Part shown: positions 1 to 8,667 of the stretch, in pieces
How the letters are laid out: every line of letters begins with the position of its first letter
Numbering within the stretch: position 1 is the stretch's first letter
Assembly: GCA_009363175.1 (NCBI GenBank)
Contig: CP045205.1
Location: 2,976,001 to 3,040,000, forward strand
Length of the DNA: 64,000 nucleotides
From: Citrobacter telavivensis
Lineage (GTDB): Bacteria; Pseudomonadota; Gammaproteobacteria; Enterobacterales; Enterobacteriaceae
Direction: 5' to 3'
Program-made: the position numbers and the translations under genes
Notes under the pieces: generated by a model
Databases searched by the model: none
Told to the model about the DNA's origin: nothing
The model's input: only the letters and a program-made list of their open reading frames with translations

Positions 1-452
1 ATCAACTCAATCAGTTGACTGCAAATCACTTCATAGGCGGTGGGCGCGCTCAATTGTCGACTGTAAGAAAACAGTTTACTGCTCACCACGACCATATGTT
101 TAGCCAGCACTTCCCACAAACCCAGTTCCTGGATGTGCTGATGCACCTCCACTAAAGGCAGGGTCGCGATTTTGCAGGGCTCTGCGGTAATAATATAGCT
201 GCCGGTGACTCCCAGGCCCAGGATAGTAAATGATGGGGCACGTACCACGAGCAGATGGTCTGCGGTGCGATGTACCTCAACAGAGCCACTGAGGATTAAT
301 CGACAAACCGGAGTGTTTGCCTCAAGAAAATCAAGCCTAATTCCCTTTCGGTAAGTACGAGGTGTGACAAAAGGCAATAATGCCTCAACCAACGTTTTTG
401 ACCATGGGTGGGGGGTATTGAGTGCCGGTGGAGTTAATGCTTTTTCATCCAT
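1..452 (-). CDS. IprA-like transcriptional regulator, 3' end outside window
   Basis: The minus strand reads open from an ATG at 452 to the window edge, about 150 residues starting MDEKALTPPALN. It has the layout of the next gene (545-1192): a CRP/FNR-like sensor fold with the stretch SGSVEVHRTADHLLVVRAPS, then LWEVLAKHMVVVSSKLFSYSRQLS, which lines up with LWEPLSHVMVHISSRIFTHCTRLS in the neighbour. The C-terminal winged helix lies outside the window. It looks like a diverged duplicate of its neighbour. An inverted repeat CTCTTTG/CAAAGAG at 478-502 just upstream could be an operator. The family (IprA/YaiV type) is a confident call; the target genes are unknown, with the fimbrial cluster the obvious candidate. 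Confidence 0.75.
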   Translation of the reverse strand, partial: MDEKALTPPALNTPHPWSKTLVEALLPFVTPRTYRKGIRLDFLEANTPVCRLILSGSVEVHRTADHLLVVRAPSFTILGLGVTGSYIITAEPCKIATLPLVEVHQHIQELGLWEVLAKHMVVVSSKLFSYSRQLSAPTAYEVICSQLIEL

Positions 453-544
453 AAAACAGTTATACCGAATGACATGTCTCTTTGATAATTATAGACAAAG
501 AGTTGCAAAACGTTACAACAAAGCTCACCAGATCATGCTTAAGC

Positions 545-1192
545 TCAAAACTTTGTTGGTAAGTAATTAATTTTAATTAATTTTCCGTTATTTATTTCAA
601 TGTAGTTTCCCCGGCGCAATGTCGAAAGTACTGCCATAATCCCGCTGCGGGACAAGAAACAGCGGTTTTGAACGTAATTTACTACCGATTCCGATTTTCT
701 GAACTCGTCAGACTCCAGCGAAAGGTCAAACAGTAGATAGCGTATGGCGCCGTAAGCCCCTGGCTGAGACAAACGCGTGCAATGCGTAAAAATGCGGGAC
801 GAAATATGTACCATCACGTGGGAAAGCGGCTCCCATAGCACGTGCTGCTGGATAATGTCCATGGCCTCGCCAAGCGGAAGGCGGCTCACGACCGCATCTG
901 CTGATGTGCATAATGTTAGCTGACAAGGGATGTCGCTCAACATGCTAAAGCCAAAAACAAAAGGGGCAGTTTCAGAGTTTAACGACAATCCATCTATTGT
1001 GCGGTTGATCACCACATGCCCTTTATGCAGCAAATAACAGTATTTTATCTCATCGGTTGCATACTGTAGTACCGTTCCCTTACGTGTCAGTAGGGGTATC
1101 GCCTGAGTATTCAGAGCAGTGAGTAACTCCTGGAATGATTGTTCAGGCTTGTTTTCATGCAAAAAAATGTCAATGGTCGGTGAATCTGACAT
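545..1192 (-). CDS. IprA-like winged-helix regulator beside fimbrial operon
   Basis: This 215-residue protein has an N-terminal cyclic-nucleotide-binding-like beta-roll and a C-terminal winged helix (about residues 160-205, with FLSRSGIMAVLSTLRRGNYIEI). This is the plan of the IprA/YaiV family of enterobacterial regulators, about 207 residues in E. coli. The ATG at 1192 is preferred over an upstream in-frame TTG at 1234 because it gives the usual length and has an AGGA-type site before it. It is divergent from the fimbrial genes, with a 434-bp gap between them. It is one of a tandem pair with the gene at 1-452. A role in fimbrial control is inferred from position only. Confidence 0.75.
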   Translation of the reverse strand: MSDSPTIDIFLHENKPEQSFQELLTALNTQAIPLLTRKGTVLQYATDEIKYCYLLHKGHVVINRTIDGLSLNSETAPFVFGFSMLSDIPCQLTLCTSADAVVSRLPLGEAMDIIQQHVLWEPLSHVMVHISSRIFTHCTRLSQPGAYGAIRYLLFDLSLESDEFRKSESVVNYVQNRCFLSRSGIMAVLSTLRRGNYIEINNGKLIKINYLPTKF

Positions 1193-1626
1193 GGTGGTGC
1201 TGAATCCTGGTAATGAAAGAGAATAACTTTCCAATTATGACTTATTCATGTCTATCACTGGATCCAGAATAAGTGTCTAAAATTACACCGCCAAAATATT
1301 GCAATTTACGAATAAATAACGTGTGGGGGTGTGTAATTCTGGATTGAGGCTACATTGCATTCGAATGTTTCCATAAATACAATATTCTTCGTTAGTGGAG
1401 AGTTGGTTCTTGTGATAGACATTTTCACTCATGTTTTCTATTCAAGCTGTATAAATTGCATGGGGACTAAATGGGTGGCTGATTTATAATAGATGGAAGG
1501 AATGTTTTGCAACGATGAATGCGTTGTTATTGTATATTGCCTTCTGTTTTTTATACGCAAATAAAATTATCTCAGGAACAGCTATAGACTCGCGGTCAGG
1601 GCATCATTCTATTTTTAGGAACGAAA
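1193..1626. promoter_or_regulatory. Divergent regulatory region upstream of fimbrial operon
   Basis: About 430 AT-rich bases separate the regulator from the fimbrial subunit gene, with no convincing ORF. Two inverted repeats are visible. ACTTATTC at 1240-1247 pairs with GAATAAGT at 1267-1274. ATCCAGAAT at 1262-1270 pairs with ATTCTGGAT at 1336-1344. The 84-base span of the second pair is too short for a fim-type phase switch, so I read them as possible binding sites for the neighbouring regulators. Confidence 0.4.
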
Positions 1627-2205
1627 ATGAAACTATCTGTTTTTTTTAAAGTGGGTCTTATTGCATCCGCATCTATGGGCATGGTGAATGCCTCCTATGC
1701 CGCCCCTGGAGCGTCAAGCGGCACCATCACCTTTGAGGGTAAAATTACCTCTTCTACTTGTGAGGCGACAGTGAACGGCGTTGAGGCCGACGGGACCGTA
1801 ACATTGCCACCGGTCGCCGTCTCTGCGTTCACTGATGCTACCGCCGGGCGTACACCGTTTACCATTGAGTTGGCAAATTGTACGCTGACGGATCCAGATA
1901 CCAAGGTCGGGACGTTTTTTGAACCTGATGGTATTCAGGTGGATTCCGCAACCGGGCATCTGAATAATATCGCTACGACTGGTGCCGCAACCGGCGTAAG
2001 TCTGCAATTATCAAATGGTAATGACGACACCGCTATTCTTGTCGGCGATGCAGGGCAGACAGGTTCCGCGCAATATGTCGTGCCTGACACCACGAGTAAA
2101 AAGGGAACCCTTTCTTACTTTGTTGAGTACTACAAAGTATCAGGCGCCACCCTGGGTGCTGGTGCGGTACAAGGCAAAGTCGTTTACGACCTGATTTATA
2201 AATAA
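1627..2205 (+). CDS. Fimbrial major subunit (type 1 pilin family)
   Basis: The 192-residue protein has a Sec signal peptide ending near ASYA (about residues 1-25), then a pilin domain. The usual Cys pair is in TSSTCEA and ELANCTL. The C-terminus, VQGKVVYDLIYK, carries the penultimate-aromatic beta-zipper motif that chaperones bind. Early glycine- and serine-rich residues before Ile-Thr-Phe-Glu-Gly fit a donor-strand extension. AGGA lies about 5 bases before the ATG. It is the first gene of a subunit-chaperone-usher-adhesin set and should form the fimbrial shaft. The exact fimbrial type was not identified. Confidence 0.88.
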   Translation: MKLSVFFKVGLIASASMGMVNASYAAPGASSGTITFEGKITSSTCEATVNGVEADGTVTLPPVAVSAFTDATAGRTPFTIELANCTLTDPDTKVGTFFEPDGIQVDSATGHLNNIATTGAATGVSLQLSNGNDDTAILVGDAGQTGSAQYVVPDTTSKKGTLSYFVEYYKVSGATLGAGAVQGKVVYDLIYK

Positions 2206-2229
2206 TCGACCAAAGAGTGTTATGACAAT

Positions 2230-2976
2230 ATGTTTATTCCTATGATTCTGTCCAGACGTAAAGTAAAGTTTTTATTCGTAGCGCTATCAGGGATGACAGC
2301 ATTAAGTTATAGCACTCTCTCTTGTGCTGGTATTGTGCTAAGCGGAACCCGCGTTATTTATCCCGCGGAGCAAAACGAAGTCACTGTAAACATGAAAAAC
2401 TCCGGCAAAGCACCGGTGCTGGCACAAAGCTGGATTGATGATGGCAATCAATCCGCAACGCCGGATAAAATTATTTCACCGTTTGTATTAACACCTCCCA
2501 TTAATCGCGTCGATGCCGGAAAGGGGCAGACGTTAAGGATTAGTCTGGTTGATGGCAAGGGGATTGCGACGAATAAAGAATCCATATTTTATTTGAACGT
2601 TCTGGAGATCCCAGCGAAGTCAAAAAATGCCGCTGAGAATAATCATCTTAGTATCGCGTTCAGAACCCGAATAAAGCTTTTTTATCGTCCGCAAGGTTTA
2701 AGCGGTAGTGCCGGTGATGCGCCAGACGCATTGCAATGGTCAATCAGTAATGGCGGTGTAAAAGCCACAAACCCTACACCTTATTATATTACTCTCGGGA
2801 CAGTGACCTATACCCAGGGGGGGAGTAAACACGTTGAAGATGGAAAAATGATCGCGCCGGGAAGCAGTTCTGACTTTCATTTTAAAAATGTAAGTGCAAT
2901 CAGTGATATTAACGCGATTACTTTTACCTCAATTAATGACTATGGCGCTGCGGTCAAACATAACCAGGGCAAATAG
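2230..2976 (+). CDS. Periplasmic fimbrial chaperone (PapD family)
   Basis: The 248-residue protein has a signal peptide and two immunoglobulin-like domains. It shows the PapD-family signatures: SGTRVIYPAEQNEVTVNMKN in strand A1/B1, the F1-G1 segment ESIFYLNVLEIPAK, and the basic cleft region RTRIKLFYRPQ. The short F1-G1 loop marks an FGS-type chaperone. It would cap subunits by donor-strand complementation and hand them to the usher. It starts 24 bases after the subunit gene, so the two are probably co-transcribed. An internal Met four codons in is an alternative start. Confidence 0.9.
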   Translation: MFIPMILSRRKVKFLFVALSGMTALSYSTLSCAGIVLSGTRVIYPAEQNEVTVNMKNSGKAPVLAQSWIDDGNQSATPDKIISPFVLTPPINRVDAGKGQTLRISLVDGKGIATNKESIFYLNVLEIPAKSKNAAENNHLSIAFRTRIKLFYRPQGLSGSAGDAPDALQWSISNGGVKATNPTPYYITLGTVTYTQGGSKHVEDGKMIAPGSSSDFHFKNVSAISDINAITFTSINDYGAAVKHNQGK

Positions 2977-3005
2977 TCTTAAGCTCTGCCTCTGGTGGAA
3001 ATATT

Positions 3006-5543
3006 ATGATTATCTTGTTCTCAGTTATTTTGTTTTTAGTACTAAACATTTTCATTATGCAATGTTCGGTGGCCGCCACGGGGGACGTGCCGGCTCCCCC
3101 GGCAGAGGAGCAAGTGGAGTTTGATTCTGACTTTGTAAAACAGCCGGCGGGACAGTCCGTAGATTTAGCCCGTTTCTCCAACGGAGCTAACGTTCTGCCG
3201 GGTGTTTATAAAATCGCTGTGGCGTTGAATCAACAAACGCTGACCGTGGCGGAAGTCGAGTTCAAGGCGGCAGATAACAAAAATGTCATCCCCTGTATTC
3301 CGCTGAATGTGCTCAATTTGATTAATTTCAAGAAAGAACAAATTAACTTTACTCAGTGGGATTCCCTCACTGACAAAACAGAATGTATCAACCTTAAAGC
3401 GATCGTTCCTGAAGCTGAGCTGGATTTTGATAACCAGAATCAGCAGTTAAACATCTCTATACCGCAGATTTATATTAATAAACAGCCCCGCGGGTCAGTG
3501 CCTGCCTCTATGTGGGACAGCGGTATTCCGGCGATGATGCTGAGTTATAACATGAACGCGTATCAATCTAAAAATAATGGCTACGATTCAAAGTCGTTTT
3601 ATACCGCCATTAACAGCGGGTTGAATATCGGCTCCTGGTATTTACGCCATAATGGGTCGTATAACTGGGCCGATGGAACCGGGGGACGCTACAGCGTTCT
3701 GAATACTTACATTCAGCACGATTTACCGCGTATTTCTGGTCGTTTGGTGGCTGGGCAGTCCAACACCAGTGGGCAATTGTTCGATACGGTGCCATTTACC
3801 GGCGTTCAGGTCGCCAGCGACGAACGTATGCTGCCGGAATCACAGCGTGGTTATGCGCCTGAAATCCGCGGTATCGCGAAAACCAATGCGAAAGTGACGG
3901 TGAAACAGAGCGGGCAGACCATTTATGAGACCACCGTTTCGCCGGGCTCTTTCGTCATCAACGATCTCTATCCAACCGGTTACGGCGGCAACCTGGATGT
4001 CACTATTGAAGAGGCCGATGGCTCTCAGCAGAATTTTTCGATTCCTTATGCCTCGGTGTCTCAGCTCTTGCGCCCAGGCAGTCAGCGTTACAGCCTGAGC
4101 TTGGGTAAACTGCGTAGTGACAGTGTTTCAAGCGATCCGAACCTGGCTGAAGCGACTTATCAACGCGGTTTCTCCAACCTGATTACCGGCTATACCGGTT
4201 TACAGGCCAATAAAGATTATCAGGCGGTTAAGGTGGGGACGGCGCTGGGGCTGCAAATCGGTGCGATCGCTTTTGACGTCACACAATCGCAGACGCATTT
4301 GCCGTCACCAGATAAGCAGGATATTTCCGGCCAAAGCTATCAGGTGAGCTACAGCAAGCTTATTAATGAAACCAATAGTAACATAACGCTTGCTGCATAC
4401 CGTTTTTCGAGCAGCGGTTATATGGATTATATGACTGCAATGGAAAGCATTCAGGCGGTTAAAGATGGCGAAGACAGAAATACCATCCAGCGTGAAAAAA
4501 ACCGTTTCACAGTCACGATAAGCCAGGGACTGGCTGATGACTGGGGCCAACTCTATCTCAGTGGTTCTTTACAGGACTATTGGGGACAAGATAATTATGA
4601 GCGCCAGTATCAGTTTGGTTACTCGAATCACTATAAACAACTGAGCTACAGCATCAACGTTAGCCGTAGCCAGGATGCCTGGGGCGAATCGCAGACCAGT
4701 TATTATTTGAATCTGTCATTCCCCCTGTGGGAAAACCACGACAGCAACTATGCACCACAAATGAGTCTGAGCTACAACCAGGACTCAAATGGTCGTTCGG
4801 GTGAACAGGCGATGATTTCAGGAAGCGCGGGAACGGATAATCAATTGTCCTGGAACGCCAGCGGCACGCATGACAGTGAGGCCGGAACTTCCGCGAGCGT
4901 CGGCGGTTCGTATCGGAGCCGTGTGGCACAGATGTCAGGCAGTTACAGTCAGGGGCCGGACTACCGCAGCACGTCTCTGAGCATGTCCGGGGCGATGGTT
5001 GCCCACTCCGGTGGCCTGACGCTCTCACCTTATAACAGCGATACCTTCACGCTGGTGGAAGCGAAAGGCGCAGAAGGGGCAACAGTGCCGTCATATCCCG
5101 GGATTAAGGTTGACAGGTTTGGTTATGCGCTGCTGCCGGCTTCAAGTCCCTATCAGTTGAGTGATGTATCAATCGATCCGAAAGGCACGTCCCGCAATGT
5201 CGAGTTGGACAATACATCGCAAAAAGTGGTCCCTCGCTATGGCGCTGTCGTGAAAGTGAAGTTCAACGCGGAGAAAGGCACGCCGATTTTAATTACCTCG
5301 TCCTACGCAGGCAAAGCGCTGCCGTTTGGTGCTGAGGTCTATGACGAAAAAGACCATAGCGTTGGTACCGTTGCGCAGGGGAGCACGATCTATGCCCGCG
5401 TCGTGGAGCTGAAAGGGGCGTTGAAAGTAAAATGGGGTGAGGGTAGCGCATCACAATGTTCGGTTAGCTACATGCTTGCGCCCGGTATTGAGGATGACAC
5501 TAAGCAAACGGCTATTCAGCGGTTTAGTAATGAATGTCGCTAG
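3006..5543 (+). CDS. Outer-membrane fimbrial usher (FimD family)
   Basis: At 845 residues the protein matches the usual usher length. After a signal peptide the mature protein begins near VEFDSDFV, the typical N-terminal subunit-chaperone recognition domain. A 24-strand barrel with a plug follows, with family motifs such as RGYAPEIRGIAKTNAKVTV and PGSFVINDLYP. The C-terminal domain carries a Cys pair (QCSVSY and SNEC) near the end. It lies 29 bases after the chaperone. No frameshift or internal stop is seen, so the secretion pore should be functional. Confidence 0.92.
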   Translation: MIILFSVILFLVLNIFIMQCSVAATGDVPAPPAEEQVEFDSDFVKQPAGQSVDLARFSNGANVLPGVYKIAVALNQQTLTVAEVEFKAADNKNVIPCIPLNVLNLINFKKEQINFTQWDSLTDKTECINLKAIVPEAELDFDNQNQQLNISIPQIYINKQPRGSVPASMWDSGIPAMMLSYNMNAYQSKNNGYDSKSFYTAINSGLNIGSWYLRHNGSYNWADGTGGRYSVLNTYIQHDLPRISGRLVAGQSNTSGQLFDTVPFTGVQVASDERMLPESQRGYAPEIRGIAKTNAKVTVKQSGQTIYETTVSPGSFVINDLYPTGYGGNLDVTIEEADGSQQNFSIPYASVSQLLRPGSQRYSLSLGKLRSDSVSSDPNLAEATYQRGFSNLITGYTGLQANKDYQAVKVGTALGLQIGAIAFDVTQSQTHLPSPDKQDISGQSYQVSYSKLINETNSNITLAAYRFSSSGYMDYMTAMESIQAVKDGEDRNTIQREKNRFTVTISQGLADDWGQLYLSGSLQDYWGQDNYERQYQFGYSNHYKQLSYSINVSRSQDAWGESQTSYYLNLSFPLWENHDSNYAPQMSLSYNQDSNGRSGEQAMISGSAGTDNQLSWNASGTHDSEAGTSASVGGSYRSRVAQMSGSYSQGPDYRSTSLSMSGAMVAHSGGLTLSPYNSDTFTLVEAKGAEGATVPSYPGIKVDRFGYALLPASSPYQLSDVSIDPKGTSRNVELDNTSQKVVPRYGAVVKVKFNAEKGTPILITSSYAGKALPFGAEVYDEKDHSVGTVAQGSTIYARVVELKGALKVKWGEGSASQCSVSYMLAPGIEDDTKQTAIQRFSNECR

Positions 5544-5803
5544 TCACAAATTATTAATTAAACGTTTCTCTTTTATTCACGGTTTGGTGATGCCTCCAAT
5601 TAGTAGAACATGTATTTTTCAATAAGGGCCCCAATAATTCATGACAATTCAACTAATTGGAAGCGTTACCCAAGTTTTTACCGGGTCTGTTTTTACACCC
5701 GACATAAATATGCGCATAGCATAATAGATATTATAATACCCCAGTTCAAACCGTGACAGATTCAAACAATTACCTCTACAAACAATATCTTAACTGCGAA
5801 ATT
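5544..5803. promoter_or_regulatory. 260-bp gap between usher and adhesin genes
   Basis: This AT-rich stretch has no ORF. It holds a weak inverted repeat, CGGGT/ACCCG, around a 10-base loop near 5681-5702, and TATAAT-like sequence near 5725-5745. The gap is long for an operon of this kind, so the adhesin may have its own promoter or its level may be lowered at this point. Confidence 0.3.
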
Positions 5804-6808
5804 ATGAAAGCAAAAAATATCATTTTCATACTGATCAGCATTTTTGTTTCACTGTTGACACTCACCTGCTCAGTGCATGCCAGTTGTTCAGGCACCACCG
5901 GGGTTATGAATATTGACATCGGCACCATCACTATTCCAGGCGATGCGGATAACAGCACCAGCATTGAATATAAAGATTTACTTGGAACCCAAGCTGATGT
6001 CGAGACCGCCGCAGCGATATCCTGCTCGGGTTATTTTACTTATGTAGGGAAAATAACCAATGCCGTACCGGGCACCAACGATCTTGAAAAAGCGCTGTTA
6101 TCGGATGGTTCCTGGAGTGGTCTTGGTTTTAAATTTTATACCAGAGCCTATGACGGCTGGTATAATTCATTGCACAATGCCTCGCCTCCGGTCACGATTG
6201 CCGCCACATGGAATAAATTCTGTATGGAATCTGAATGCTGGAACCCACAAAGTCACGAAGGCATTATTATGATAGGTGCTCTTAGTGTATACGGCGGCGG
6301 CGCCCCGGCAAAGCCCGGCATCATTAATACGACCGTTACGCCCTTTACCACGGATGGCTATCCCGCCATCACCTACCATATTACCGGTACCGTGGTTGTC
6401 CCCAGCTGTAGTGTCGATGCTGCTACGCCTTCACGTGTTTTGCTCAAACCGGTCAGTGCCAACGACCTCTCCCATAAGGGAAGTACGGCTGAGGATACGC
6501 CGTTTGAGATTTCACTGAAGTGCAATAATAACGTCTCTGTCAATTTGCTGCTTGATGGCACCGAGGACACTGACGCACAGGACGATGGTGTGCTGGCTTT
6601 AAATGGCAACTCAACGGCCTCGGGGGTCGGTGTCCAGCTGTTAGTCAATAATAACCCGGCGAAACTGAATGAAACCTTTAAGGTAGGCGATGCCGTTGAA
6701 GGAAATACCGCTATCGCCATGACGGCTCGTTATTACAGAACCACCAGCGCGGCAGTTAAAGCGGGCTCGGTTTCTGCCACAGTGGTTTATAATGTAACCT
6801 ATAAATAA
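5804..6808 (+). CDS. Two-domain fimbrial tip adhesin
   Basis: The ATG at 5804 opens a clean signal peptide (MKAKNIIFILISIFVSLL...VHA). An upstream in-frame ATG at 5753 would spoil it. The 334-residue product has an N-terminal domain of about 175 residues with scattered Cys pairs, which would be the receptor-binding domain. A pilin domain follows from about GTVVVPSCSVDAATPSRV, with Cys in PSCSV and SLKCNN, and ends in VVYNVTYK. This is the FimH/MrpH-like plan. It is the last gene of the set, with no minor subunit or adaptor genes. The ligand cannot be told from sequence. Confidence 0.82.
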   Translation: MKAKNIIFILISIFVSLLTLTCSVHASCSGTTGVMNIDIGTITIPGDADNSTSIEYKDLLGTQADVETAAAISCSGYFTYVGKITNAVPGTNDLEKALLSDGSWSGLGFKFYTRAYDGWYNSLHNASPPVTIAATWNKFCMESECWNPQSHEGIIMIGALSVYGGGAPAKPGIINTTVTPFTTDGYPAITYHITGTVVVPSCSVDAATPSRVLLKPVSANDLSHKGSTAEDTPFEISLKCNNNVSVNLLLDGTEDTDAQDDGVLALNGNSTASGVGVQLLVNNNPAKLNETFKVGDAVEGNTAIAMTARYYRTTSAAVKAGSVSATVVYNVTYK

Positions 6809-6837
6809 AAACATTATGTGTCGTCTCGGGGTTAAGA

Positions 6838-6861
6838 AAAGGCAGAATAATTTCTGCCTTT
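6838..6861. terminator. Bidirectional terminator between adhesin and sapF
   Basis: AAAGGCAGA and TTCTGCCTTT form a stem around a short AT loop, with A-runs to the left and T-rich sequence to the right. It sits between the converging adhesin and sapF genes, so it can end transcription from both sides. Confidence 0.8.
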
Positions 6862-6866
6862 ACTCT

Positions 6867-7673
6867 TTACCGATCTTTGCGCCACGCATCCGCCGTCAAT
6901 GCCTCACCAAAATGCCCGGCAATCAGGCGTTTGGTCAGTTCATGCAGCGGAGAGGCCAGTACATCCGCGGTACTGCCGCGCTCGACGACTTCCCCCTGGT
7001 GCATCACCAGCACCTGATCGCTGATGTGCTTCATCATCCCCAGATGCTGAGTCACGTAGATATACGAAATGCCCTGTTTTTCCTGCAATTCCAGCATCAG
7101 GTTGATGAGCTGCGAGCGCATCGACATATCGAGCGACGCCAGTGCCTCATCGGCAATAATCACTTTCGGACGCAGGATCATCGCACGCGCCAACCCCAGA
7201 CGCTGTTTTTGTCCCGGCGCCAGCATATGGGGATAGTAGCTGACGTGATCGGGCAGCAGTCCTACCATCCGCATGGTCTCGATGATCTGTTTGCGTCGCT
7301 GTTCCGGCTCAAGATCGGTATTCAAGCGCAGCGGAAAATCGAGGATTTGCGAAATACGCTGGCGCGGGTTCAGTGACGTTGACGGATCCTGGAAAATCAT
7401 ACGGATACGCTGACTGCGAAACGAATAGTCACCAAATTCGAGCGGATGATCGTCAATCAGCAGTTCACCGCCGGTCGGTTCAACCATGCCTGCCAGCATT
7501 TTTGCCAGCGTCGATTTACCGGAGCCATTTTCACCAATGATGGCCAGCGTCTGGCGTTCGCGCAGCGTAAAGCTCAGCGGTTTTACGGCTTCCACGGTCT
7601 GGCGACGAAACCAGCCCGTACGATAGCGGAAGGTTTTACTCAGATTGCGGACTTCGAGTAAGGTCTCGACCAT
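6867..7673 (-). CDS. sapF: Peptide ABC importer ATPase SapF
   Basis: The 268-residue protein is an almost exact relative of E. coli SapF. It has Walker A GENGSGKST and Walker B VIIADEALASLD. The ABC signature position reads LAPGQKQRL rather than LSGGQ, as in the E. coli protein. With SapD it would power the SapBC permease, linked to antimicrobial-peptide resistance and, in E. coli, putrescine export. It is the last gene of sapABCDF, one base after sapD. Confidence 0.95.
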   Translation of the reverse strand: MVETLLEVRNLSKTFRYRTGWFRRQTVEAVKPLSFTLRERQTLAIIGENGSGKSTLAKMLAGMVEPTGGELLIDDHPLEFGDYSFRSQRIRMIFQDPSTSLNPRQRISQILDFPLRLNTDLEPEQRRKQIIETMRMVGLLPDHVSYYPHMLAPGQKQRLGLARAMILRPKVIIADEALASLDMSMRSQLINLMLELQEKQGISYIYVTQHLGMMKHISDQVLVMHQGEVVERGSTADVLASPLHELTKRLIAGHFGEALTADAWRKDR

Positions 7674-7674
7674 C

Positions 7675-8667
7675 TCACTCTCTCTCCATGTTTAGCGGGA
7701 AATGACAGGCGTAGAGATGGTTTTTCACCCCGGTCAGACGCGGCGTTTCAATACATTCGCGCTGTGCATAGGGACAGCGCGGCCCCAGACGGCAGCCGAT
7801 CGGCAATTGTTCCAGCAACGGTATGGCTCCGGGCATCGTGTTAAGACGACTCTTGTGCGGCATGGCGCTACCAAAGTCGGGAATGGCGCGAATCAGCGCC
7901 TGCGTGTACGGATGATGCGGCGTCGTCACCAGCTCTTTGCTCAGTGCCGTTTCCACCGTCTGACCACAGTACAGCACGTTAATTTTATCTGCCCACTGGC
8001 TAAGCATTTGCAGGTCATGGCTGATCAGCAGAATAGTGGTATTGCTGTTCTGATTCAGTCGTGTCAGCAGACGGAAGATCTGCGCCTGGGTGGTCGGTTC
8101 CATCGCGTTGGTGGGTTCGTCCGCAATCAGCAGTCGCGGCTGATTCGCCAGCGCGATGGCGATCATCACCTTCTGGCATTCACCGTCGGTCAGTTCATAA
8201 GGGAAGCTGCGCATCGCGTCTTTATGATCTTTAATCCCCACGCGGTGCAGCAGTTCAATGGCGCGACGTTTGCGCCAGCCAATACGCTGCCACCAGCGGC
8301 CTTTATAGGTCCATGCCGGAATGTTTTGCATCAACTGGCGACCCACACGCTCGGAGGGATCCAGACACGACTGCGGCTCCTGGAAGATCATTGAGACGTT
8401 ATGTCCCACCAGTTTGCGTCGTTCGCGCGGCGAAAGGCGCAGCAGGTCGATATCGTCAAAACGCATCCGGTCGGCGGTGACGCGCCAGTTGTCTTTGGCT
8501 ACGCCGCAGATGGCTTTGGCAATCAGGCTTTTACCCGAACCTGATTCACCCACCAGCCCGCGAATCTCACCTTCGCTTAAGGTCATGCTGACGCGATCGA
8601 CGGCTTTGACCCACTCTTCGCCGGCTTTAAATTCAATCGTCAGGTTGCGGATATCCAGTAACGGCAT
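7675..8667 (-). CDS. sapD: Peptide ABC importer ATPase SapD
   Basis: The 330-residue protein of the DppD/OppD group has Walker A GESGSGKSL, a signature region that reads LTDGECQKV, and Walker B LLIADEPTNAMEP. The C-terminal part has the oligopeptide-ABC cysteine cluster seen in GCRLGPRCPYAQREC and YACHF. The degenerate signature occurs in E. coli SapD as well, so it is a family trait. In E. coli SapD also supports Trk potassium uptake. It sits between sapC and sapF with one-base junctions. Confidence 0.95.
   Translation of the reverse strand: MPLLDIRNLTIEFKAGEEWVKAVDRVSMTLSEGEIRGLVGESGSGKSLIAKAICGVAKDNWRVTADRMRFDDIDLLRLSPRERRKLVGHNVSMIFQEPQSCLDPSERVGRQLMQNIPAWTYKGRWWQRIGWRKRRAIELLHRVGIKDHKDAMRSFPYELTDGECQKVMIAIALANQPRLLIADEPTNAMEPTTQAQIFRLLTRLNQNSNTTILLISHDLQMLSQWADKINVLYCGQTVETALSKELVTTPHHPYTQALIRAIPDFGSAMPHKSRLNTMPGAIPLLEQLPIGCRLGPRCPYAQRECIETPRLTGVKNHLYACHFPLNMERE

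Noticed and set aside
364..570. 68-codon plus-strand frame between the two IprA-like genes
   Set aside because: It overlaps the 5' end of the partial regulator on the other strand, has no good ribosome site and no recognisable protein features.
1262..1344. Possible fim-type invertible switch
   Set aside because: The arms are only 84 bases apart and no recombinase gene is nearby; more likely regulator sites.
6867..8667. Degenerate ABC signatures in SapF and SapD as signs of decay
   Set aside because: The same LAPGQKQRL and LTDGECQK forms occur in the E. coli proteins as I know them, so they are family traits.
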